Shown here one piece after another: positions 1 to 5,446 of a stretch of 5,446 nucleotides of DNA. Within the stretch, counting starts at the first letter, position 1. Every line of letters starts with the position of its first letter. Source of the stretch: Candidatus Hebobacteria bacterium (lineage in GTDB: Bacteria; Armatimonadota; Hebobacteria; Hebobacterales; Hebobacteraceae). A model generated the notes under the pieces. The model saw only the letters and a list, made by a program, of their open reading frames with translations, did no database searches and had not been told where the DNA came from. The DNA is taken from assembly GCA_029821235.1 (NCBI GenBank), contig JALGTT010000172.1, positions 1-5,446 on the forward strand. Direction: 5' to 3'. A program made the position numbers and the translations under genes.

Positions 1-1
1 C

Positions 2-17
2 CGGGCAGGCCTGCCCG
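2..17. repeat. Perfect 16-bp palindrome at the window edge
   Basis: The sequence CGGGCAGGCCTGCCCG is its own reverse complement, with no spacer. It lies inside the transposase remnant, where it encodes the RAGLP residues. It could therefore be a coding coincidence rather than a binding site. Confidence 0.5.
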
Positions 18-114
18 TCACTCGCTGGAGCCTCCACTGGTTGCAGGTGGCTTTGCGTCGGGCGGGCATCTCTCCCACCCCTTCCCGGGAAACCCTGCGC
101 CGCTGGCTCCATCA

Positions 115-149
115 CCCCCCGCTCCAGCTCATCCCCTCCCCTCGCCCCC
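115..149 (-). other. Potential G-quadruplex motif on the minus strand
   Basis: The plus strand carries four C runs: 115-120 (6), 133-136 (4), 138-141 (4) and 145-149 (5). On the minus strand these are four G runs of at least four bases, with loops of 3, 1 and 12 nt. Three runs are tightly spaced; the fourth needs a long loop that exceeds the usual 7-nt limit. Folding is possible but not certain. Confidence 0.4.
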
Positions 150-240
150 TCGCTCGCTTCCCACAACTTCCTCAATTCTTCTCCCATCCACCCCGCCACC
201 CGCTCCCTTCTCTCTCGCTCTTCTGCTATCATCTTCCCGA
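121..240. repeat. Polypyrimidine/polypurine tract
   Basis: By direct count, 97 of 120 plus-strand bases are C or T. The strand bias starts just after the recognisable transposase codons and ends near the inverted repeat at 239. It explains the Pro/Ser/Leu-rich translation in one direction and the Glu/Arg/Gly-rich one in the other. I regard it as non-coding low-complexity DNA. Confidence 0.6.
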
Positions 241-296
241 TACCCTTTCGGTTAGCGCCTATCCAGCGCTGCCTCGTTGTTGACCGTTAGGGTATC
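239..296. repeat. Two-layer inverted repeat upstream of the ilvE promoter
   Basis: GATACCCT at 239-246 matches AGGGTATC at 289-296 perfectly. After two mismatches the arms pair again, as CGGT 249-252 with ACCG 283-286. Inside lies a second stem, AGCGC 254-258 with GCGCT 266-270 and a 7-nt loop. The element ends 33 bp before the -35 box of the ilvE promoter. It may be a terminator for upstream transcription (the bases after it are T-rich but have no long T run), a protein-binding site, or a mobile-element end. Confidence 0.5.
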
Positions 297-329
297 ATCT
301 TTCTCCTCACACCCGCCCGACGGGCTTAG

Positions 330-358
330 TTGTCACCGACCATGCTTTGTGGTAACAT
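330..358 (+). promoter_or_regulatory. Sigma-70 type promoter of ilvE
   Basis: The -35 box is TTGTCA (330-335, five of six consensus bases). The spacer is exactly 17 bp. The -10 box is TAACAT (353-358, four of six). The predicted start of transcription is near 365, giving a leader of about 56 nt to the GTG at 421. No better promoter is visible between the transposase remnant and ilvE. Confidence 0.55.
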
Positions 359-363
359 ACCAC
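349..363. promoter_or_regulatory. Candidate operator palindrome over the ilvE -10 box
   Basis: GTGGTAACATACCAC is a perfect palindrome with 6-bp arms (349-354 and 358-363) around a 3-bp centre. It covers the whole -10 hexamer, the position expected for a repressor that blocks polymerase. The binding protein cannot be named from the sequence. Confidence 0.45.
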
Positions 364-413
364 CGGCGGCCCGCGGCCGTGGTCGGGTGAAGGCCGCGGG
401 TCGGAATACCGGT
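362..413 (+). promoter_or_regulatory. Long GC-rich hairpin in the ilvE 5' leader
   Basis: The core stem pairs 367-378 with 392-403: nine perfect bp (CCCGCGGCC with GGCCGCGGG), then one G-U and two more pairs, around a 13-nt loop. An outer 5-bp stem pairs ACCGG 362-366 with CCGGT 409-413, leaving a 5-nt bulge at 404-408. It starts at about the predicted transcription start and ends 7 nt before GTG 421, so it would occupy the ribosome-loading zone. There is no U run after it, so a role in translation or mRNA stability is more likely than termination. Confidence 0.5.
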
Positions 414-420
414 CAGCTAA

Positions 421-1329
421 GTGACCACAGTGGAGGCACAGATAGGTCTGGTGGGACCTTGTGTGTACATGAACGGGGACTTCCTCCCCGCCTCCGAGGC
501 GAAGATCTCGGTCTTCGACCGGGGGTTCCTCTATGGGGACGGAGTCTTCGAGGGCATCCGGGGCTACGACGGGCGCATCTTTCGTCTGGACCAACATCTG
601 GACCGGCTTTGGCGGGGAGCGAAGGCGATTCGGCTCGCCCTGCCCATGACCCGGGAGGAACTGAAAAAGGTCGTCCTGGAGACGGTTCGGCGCAGCGGGC
701 TGAAGGAGGCGTACATTCGTCTGGTGGTGAGCCGCGGGTGCGGGGATCTGGGTCTGGATCCGCGTAACTGTCACACCCCGACCACGCTGGTGGTGATCGT
801 AGACAGACTGGCCCTCTATCCGCGAGAGGTATATGAGACCGGCCTGGAAGTGATCACCTGTGTGACCAGGCGGAACCTGCCCACCGCCCTCAATCCGGAG
901 GTGAAGTCCCTCAACTACCTGAACAACATCCTCGCCAAGATCGAGGTGGGCGACGCGGGCGCGCACGAGGGCCTGATGATCAACCACCTCGGATTCGTCG
1001 CCGAGGCGACCGGAGACAATGTGTTCATTTGCCAGGGGGGAAAGATCATCACTCCGCCCGTGAACGCCGGGATTCTGGAGGGAATCACGCGGCAAGTGGT
1101 GATGGAACTGGCCGCGGAGATGGATATTCCTCTGGCAGAGGACAATCTTACGGTCTATCAGGTGTATACTGCTGATGAGTGCTTCCTCACGGGCACGGCC
1201 GCCGAAATCGTCCCGGTGCGCCGGGTGGACGGCCGCGACATCGGAGACGGGAAGCCGGGACCTATCACGAGGCGCCTCATGGCGCGCTTCAAGGAGGTGA
1301 CGCTTACCGAGGGAGTGCCGGTCGCTTGA
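421..1329 (+). CDS. ilvE: Branched-chain amino acid aminotransferase (PLP fold type IV)
   Basis: The predicted cytoplasmic PLP enzyme transfers the amino group between glutamate/2-oxoglutarate and leucine, isoleucine or valine and their keto acids. This is the last step of their synthesis and the first of their breakdown. Length is 302 aa, normal for the short IlvE class. VFDRGFLYGDGVFEG lies at 31-45. The Schiff-base lysine is K162 in VKSLNYLNN. The class-IV signature begins at E195 (EATGDNVF) and runs to the GITR motif. FLTGTAAEIVPV at 255-266 favours a branched-chain over a D-amino acid aminotransferase. The start is uncertain. GTG 421 has no clear ribosome site. GTG 463, six bases after GGTGGGA (450-456), or GTG 451 would give the shorter N-terminus usual in the family. 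A promoter, palindrome and leader hairpin precede it; clpC follows 155 bp downstream. Confidence 0.92.
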   Translation: MTTVEAQIGLVGPCVYMNGDFLPASEAKISVFDRGFLYGDGVFEGIRGYDGRIFRLDQHLDRLWRGAKAIRLALPMTREELKKVVLETVRRSGLKEAYIRLVVSRGCGDLGLDPRNCHTPTTLVVIVDRLALYPREVYETGLEVITCVTRRNLPTALNPEVKSLNYLNNILAKIEVGDAGAHEGLMINHLGFVAEATGDNVFICQGGKIITPPVNAGILEGITRQVVMELAAEMDIPLAEDNLTVYQVYTADECFLTGTAAEIVPVRRVDGRDIGDGKPGPITRRLMARFKEVTLTEGVPVA

Positions 1330-1384
1330 TCGGGTAGTGGTCACCGTTGGTCGCTCGGGTTTGTGCGGTGCGGAGGTATTTTCG

Positions 1385-1483
1385 GTGGGCAACATGAAGA
1401 TTGTGGTTTGCAGTACCGGGCTGGGGGTGTATCGTAGTAGTAGAGGGGCGACAGGGGACGAAGGCCCCCTGGGAGGAGTTTGA
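1385..1483 (+). CDS. Candidate 32-aa leader ORF coupled to clpC
   Basis: The GTG at 1385 is preceded by GGAGGT (1372-1377) with a 7-nt gap, a strong ribosome-binding arrangement. Translation gives a peptide starting MGNMKIVVCSTGLG and ending GPLGGV. An internal ATG at 1394 would give 29 aa. The stop TGA 1481-1483 is followed by one base and then the clpC ATG, and the clpC ribosome site (1472-1476) lies inside its last codons. This is the geometry of a translationally coupled leader. I recognise no family, and nothing proves the peptide is made or conserved. The alternative is a chance open frame in GC-rich DNA. Confidence 0.33.
   Translation: MGNMKIVVCSTGLGVYRSSRGATGDEGPLGGV
1408..1435 (+). 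promoter_or_regulatory. Weak candidate promoter upstream of clpC
   Basis: TTGCAG (1408-1413) and TATCGT (1430-1435) are separated by 16 bp. They match the sigma-70 consensus at three and four of six positions. If used, the transcript would begin near 1442, after the start of the leader ORF, so use of both at once is unlikely. Read-through from ilvE is an equally good source of clpC mRNA. Confidence 0.22.
1452..1477 (+). promoter_or_regulatory. Hairpin abutting the clpC ribosome-binding site
   Basis: CAGGGG (1452-1457) pairs with CCCCTG (1466-1471) around an 8-nt loop. The clpC ribosome site GGAGG (1472-1476) starts at the next base and sits 8 nt before ATG 1485. A competing stem, GGGGC 1445-1449 with GCCCC 1464-1468, is mutually exclusive with the first. 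Translation of the leader ORF would unfold both. The ribosome site is secure; regulation by the hairpins is inference. Confidence 0.4.
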
Positions 1484-1484
1484 G

Positions 1485-3992
<2,508 letters not shown>

Positions 3993-3996
3993 CACC

Positions 3997-4252
3997 GCCG
4001 GTCTGCGAAGCCGGCCTGTAGGGCTGGCATTCCTATGCCAGCCAAGGCGGGCTTGTCATTCCGAGCACGAACCCCGAGGGCGCTCGGTCGTGGGAAAGCG
4101 AGAGCTTGTCCTGAACGCAGTGAAGGAACGCATTTGGCGACGCTTGCGAAGCGCGTCGCCATTCTTGTGGGGCGGTGCTTCTCTGTCGGAGCCCGGTCCT
4201 CCGGGCGATCTGATGAGCAATCGGCCATAGGCAGAATCGTATTCTGCCAGCC
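3997..4252. repeat. Hairpin-dense intergenic block, probable dispersed repeat
   Basis: This 312-bp gap (3993-4304) holds no credible gene start before 4272. It holds six inverted repeats: 3997-4015 (5 bp), 4022-4043 (9 bp), 4061-4087 (CCGAGC with GCTCGG), 4135-4161 (TGGCGACGC with GCGTCGCCA), 4191-4206 (GCCCGG TCCT CCGGGC) and 4230-4248 (GGCAGAAT CGT ATTCTGCC). GGCTGGCA at 4022 and TGCCAGCC at 4245-4252 could serve as terminal inverted repeats; I see no target duplication. One frame reads CPERSEG (encoded about 4106-4126), a peptide I recall from dispersed repeats mis-called as genes in Chloroflexota/Armatimonadota-type assemblies. Copy number cannot be judged from one window. Confidence 0.6.
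4022..4043 (+). terminator. Hairpin downstream of clpC, possible transcript end
   Basis: GGCTGGCAT (4022-4030) pairs perfectly with ATGCCAGCC (4035-4043) over a TCCT loop, 30 nt after the clpC stop. A shorter stem (GCCGG 3997-4001 with CCGGC 4011-4015) lies just before it. No U run follows, so intrinsic termination would be weak. It could instead protect the mRNA 3' end, or simply be part of the surrounding repeat block. Confidence 0.3.
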
Positions 4253-4304
4253 GAGCGGCCCGGCTTATGCTATGGATGGGACACCATCTGCGGGAGCGAT
4301 CGGG

Positions 4305-4808
4305 ATGCCATCGGTGGTGCTGCCCGGCATCGACTGGGACAACGGACGGCAGAAGCCGCTTCTTCTGCTCAGCCTCCAGCCGCGCTACTGGCCGCTAATT
4401 GTGAGCGGTGTCAAACGATACGAATACCGGCGCTCCTTTCGCGCCGATGCGGTGCAGGCATACATCTACCTCAGTTCTCCGCGCAAGGAGATCGCGGGGT
4501 TTGTTGACTTCGGCACCCCAGTCATTGATACGCCGGAACGTATCGCCGATCTCGCGGAGCAAGAGTGCTCGGGTTCGCGCCAGCGCATGTTGGACTACCT
4601 GCAGGGTTGCGAGAAAGGATTCGCCATCCCGATCCTCGCTCACGAAGAACTCAGCCGCGGCATCCCGCTTCGTGAGCTGGTGGAGCGGTTCCGCTTCACC
4701 GCCCCGCAGGGGTACATGGTGCTCGATAGACACCCGACGCTGCGCGATTTCATCATCGCACACCACCTCAAGGCTGACGCGAAAGGATCGAGTAGAGGGC
4801 ATAAGTAG
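4305..4808 (+). CDS. ASCH-domain protein
   Basis: The predicted cytoplasmic protein has 167 aa and an ASCH fold, a PUA-like beta barrel thought to bind RNA or modified nucleosides. The evidence is the family opening LLLSLQPRYWPLIVSG (20-35) with the signature G-x-K-x-x-E-x-R at 35-42 (GVKRYEYR). A strand VQAYIYLSSPRKEIAGFVDFG (50-70) follows, then a helical insert and a strand, GFAIPI, typical of the fold. Some ASCH proteins are N4-acetylcytidine amidohydrolases (YqfB type) or ribonucleases; the substrate here is unknown. ATG 4305 is preferred because GGGAG (4292-4296) lies 8 nt upstream. ATG 4272 is possible but has no ribosome site. The frame stays open back to 4035, but that extension is the hairpin/CPERSEG repeat read through and should not be annotated as protein. 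A small stem, GATGG 4275-4279 with CCATC 4284-4288, precedes the ribosome site. Confidence 0.8.
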   Translation: MPSVVLPGIDWDNGRQKPLLLLSLQPRYWPLIVSGVKRYEYRRSFRADAVQAYIYLSSPRKEIAGFVDFGTPVIDTPERIADLAEQECSGSRQRMLDYLQGCEKGFAIPILAHEELSRGIPLRELVERFRFTAPQGYMVLDRHPTLRDFIIAHHLKADAKGSSRGHK

Positions 4809-4824
4809 CCCCGCAAGGGACAGT

Positions 4825-4945
4825 TCAGAGGAGCGCGGCCATGACGACAACCTGCGGAGGCGCTTGCAGGTCCTCTGACGGCACCCGCATTCCCGGGACC
4901 GCCGATTTCTGTTCTCTATCCTATCAGATTGATATGGTCCTCTGA
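4825..4945. repeat. Three copies of the octamer TCCTCTGA in the antitoxin upstream region
   Basis: The octamer occurs at 4871-4878 and 4938-4945 in direct orientation, both extended to GGTCCTCTGA (4869-4878 and 4936-4945), and at 4825-4832 as its reverse complement TCAGAGGA. The last direct copy lies entirely between the -35 and -10 boxes of the toxin-antitoxin promoter. Centres are 46 and 67 bp apart. Repeated binding sites for a regulator are a reasonable inference. Confidence 0.5.
4841..4945 (+). CDS. Candidate 34-aa cysteine-containing small ORF
   Basis: ATG 4841 is preceded by AGAGGAG (4827-4833) with a 7-nt gap, a strong ribosome-binding arrangement, 32 nt after the ASCH stop. The peptide begins MTTTCGGACRSS, has three cysteines (codons 5, 9 and 24) and ends DMVL. 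Its last codons overlap the -35 box and spacer of the antitoxin promoter. I recognise no family. It could be a real small protein co-transcribed with the ASCH gene, the eroded start of a lost gene, or chance. Its ribosome site is itself one copy of the TCCTCTGA repeat in inverted orientation, which argues for caution. Confidence 0.25.
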   Translation: MTTTCGGACRSSDGTRIPGTADFCSLSYQIDMVL

Positions 4946-4961
4946 TTGTGGTATAATCTGA
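4924..4961. promoter_or_regulatory. Candidate AbrB/PIN operator: inverted heptamers over the promoter
   Basis: TCAGATT (4924-4930) and AATCTGA (4955-4961) are perfect inverted repeats with centres 31 bp apart, about three helical turns. They overlap the -35 and -10 boxes respectively. Just downstream, TGTCAGACA (4963-4971) is a 4-bp-arm palindrome at the predicted transcription start, and GAATGT (4960-4965) pairs with ACATTC (4977-4982). AbrB-fold antitoxins commonly repress their own promoter at such sites. The assignment to this protein is inferred from position only. Confidence 0.5.
4929..4957 (+). promoter_or_regulatory. Near-consensus sigma-70 promoter of the AbrB-PIN pair
   Basis: The -35 box is TTGATA (4929-4934, five of six). 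The spacer is exactly 17 bp. The -10 box is a perfect TATAAT (4952-4957). The predicted transcription start is near 4964, leaving a leader of about 32 nt before ATG 4996. The local sequence is distinctly AT-richer than the rest of the window. Such a strong promoter usually needs a repressor, consistent with antitoxin autoregulation. Confidence 0.85.
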
Positions 4962-4995
4962 ATGTCAGACAATATAACATTCGGGCAAAGACACC

Positions 4996-5298
4996 ATGGG
5001 GTCAAGAACCACGATAGAGGCCGGCAAGGTGGGCAAACGGGGGACGGTGGTCATTCCGGCGAGGATGCGGAAGCGCTTCGGGATCAAAGAGGGTGATCTC
5101 GTCATCGCCGAGGAGCGCGAGGACGGCATTCTCATCCGGCCGGCGGTAGCGCTTCCAGTAGAGGCCTACACGCCGGAGAGAGTGGCCGAGTTCCTGCTGA
5201 CTAACGCGGTGGACGCCGACGATTACGCCAGGGCCGTTGCGCGCGTCAAGCGCATGGGGCTGAATCCCGACGCCATTCCGCACGTTCCGCCTGAGTGA
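4996..5298 (+). CDS. AbrB/MazE/SpoVT-type antitoxin and DNA-binding protein
   Basis: The 100-aa protein probably neutralises the PIN RNase encoded next to it and represses their shared promoter. The swapped-hairpin AbrB domain occupies about residues 7-50, with the typical run KVGKRGTVVIPARMRKRFGI (11-30), then KEGDLVIAEEREDGILIRP (31-49). Basic residues K14, R15, R23 and R25-R27 would contact DNA. The C-terminal half (about 54-100: YTPERVAEFLLTNAVD, then DYARAVARVKRMGLNPDAIP) is outside the DNA-binding domain and is the likely toxin-binding tail. ATG 4996 is the first start after the promoter; its ribosome site is poor (GGG at 4983-4985), so initiation may be weak. The PIN gene starts 5 nt after the stop. 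Confidence 0.88.
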   Translation: MGSRTTIEAGKVGKRGTVVIPARMRKRFGIKEGDLVIAEEREDGILIRPAVALPVEAYTPERVAEFLLTNAVDADDYARAVARVKRMGLNPDAIPHVPPE

Positions 5299-5303
5299 CC
5301 GGC

Positions 5304-5446
5304 ATGGACCGGGTATTCCTCGACGCGAATATTCTGTTCTCGGCCGCCTATCTTCCCGATTCGCGTCTGCGAAGGCTGTGGTCCCTGCCGGGCGTCGCGC
5401 TCATCGCCTCGCGGTTCGTGGTGGAGGAGGCCCGGCGGAACGTCTT
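5304..5446 (+). CDS. PIN-domain toxin, predicted RNase (3' end outside window)
   Basis: Only the first 47 codons are present; the gene runs off the window. MDRVFLDANILFSAA (1-15) is the first beta strand of the PIN fold, with catalytic D7 and N9. RFVVEEARRNV (37-47) carries the second conserved acidic residue, E42 (or E41). PIN toxins are Mg/Mn-dependent endoribonucleases of VapC type or the related PIN_3/COG1569 group; the opening VFLDANILFSAA looks more like the latter. The remaining acidic residues lie beyond the edge, so completeness and activity cannot be judged. ATG 5304 is 5 nt after the antitoxin stop with no good ribosome site, so translation is probably coupled to the antitoxin, as usual for such pairs. 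Confidence 0.85.
   Translation, partial: MDRVFLDANILFSAAYLPDSRLRRLWSLPGVALIASRFVVEEARRNV

Larger units (their letters stand above)
2..283 (+). pseudogene. IS630-type transposase remnant (5'-truncated by window, degenerate 3' end)
   Basis: The frame is open from the window edge to TGA 281-283. Its first ~38 codons read like the second helix-turn-helix of IS630/Tc1-family transposases: a GLPVTRWSL motif (about codons 3-11), then a leucine-spaced helix, a GI turn, and SRETLRRWLH (about codons 29-38). In that family the block GLP-[FV]-TRWSL...GI...S.E.LR..LH precedes the DDE catalytic domain. After about position 118 the similarity stops and the frame becomes a proline-, serine- and leucine-rich low-complexity run. 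No DDE region follows. I infer a transposase fragment cut off by deletion or insertion. Upstream sequence is outside the window, so a longer N-terminal part may exist. The antisense frame in the same register is also open but looks like nothing I recognise. Confidence 0.5.

Noticed and set aside
1..232. Open minus-strand frame with ATG at 232-230 running off the left edge, rich in Glu and Arg and ending in ACP at the edge
   Set aside because: It is in the same codon register as the plus-strand IS630 match, its Glu/Arg richness is explained by the purine tract, and I recognise no family. It would deserve another look if sequence to the left continued as a zinc-ribbon protein.
450..458. GGTGGGACC resembles the T-box core GGTGGNACC upstream of or within the ilvE start region
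   Set aside because: The variable base is G, whereas Ile, Leu and Val tRNAs with discriminator A would need U. No specifier stem or antiterminator partner is visible, and the site is inside the open frame.
1401..1484. N-terminal extension of ClpC from TTG 1401
   Set aside because: It has no ribosome site and is unlike any ClpC N-terminus. ATG 1485 has GGAGG at 8 nt and begins the standard fold.
3997..4252. CRISPR array or tRNA-like structure in the hairpin block
   Set aside because: The stems differ in sequence and spacing, there is no regular repeat-spacer pattern, and no cloverleaf with T-loop or anticodon features is visible.
4035..4304. Long N-terminal extension of the ASCH protein
   Set aside because: It is translation of the hairpin/repeat block. 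A ribosome site and family start support ATG 4305.

Overview
The window is GC-rich bacterial chromosomal DNA. Third codon positions of the long genes are overwhelmingly G or C. It carries two housekeeping genes, followed by a small accessory cluster and several structured non-coding stretches. Nothing here fixes the phylum. ClpC occurs in Gram-positive bacteria, Cyanobacteria, Chloroflexota, Armatimonadota and relatives. The repeat-like block after clpC resembles intergenic repeats I remember from Chloroflexota/Armatimonadota-type genomes; that is recollection, not a search result.

Layout. Positions 1-420 hold no intact gene. They hold the tail of a broken IS630-type transposase frame (2-283), a polypyrimidine tract, a two-layer inverted repeat (239-296), and the promoter and leader of the first gene. 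The promoter (330-358) has a perfect 15-bp palindrome over its -10 box, and the leader can form a long hairpin. ilvE (421-1329) encodes a branched-chain amino acid aminotransferase with all class-IV landmarks. A 155-bp gap follows, with a candidate 32-codon leader ORF (1385-1483) that stops one base before the clpC ATG. clpC (1485-3992) encodes a complete two-ATPase Clp unfoldase of 835 aa. A 312-bp gap with six hairpins (3997-4248) separates it from an ASCH-domain gene (4305-4808). Next comes a 187-bp gap with a near-consensus sigma-70 promoter (4929-4957) embedded in repeats. It drives an AbrB-type antitoxin gene (4996-5298) and a PIN-domain toxin gene (5304 to the window edge, incomplete).

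How the parts relate. ilvE and clpC are co-oriented with no obvious terminator between them, so co-transcription is possible, although they share no pathway. The usual Firmicutes clpC partners (ctsR, mcsA, mcsB) are not in this window. The AbrB and PIN genes form a typical type II toxin-antitoxin pair: PIN is a predicted Mg-dependent RNase, and AbrB is its predicted neutraliser and autorepressor. The ASCH protein is a predicted RNA-binding or RNA-processing protein of unknown role.

I did not find a clearly new multi-gene system. The items most worth a second look are the repeat-studded promoter of the toxin-antitoxin pair, the operator-like palindrome and hairpin in the ilvE leader, the leader ORF coupled to clpC, and the hairpin block between clpC and the ASCH gene.
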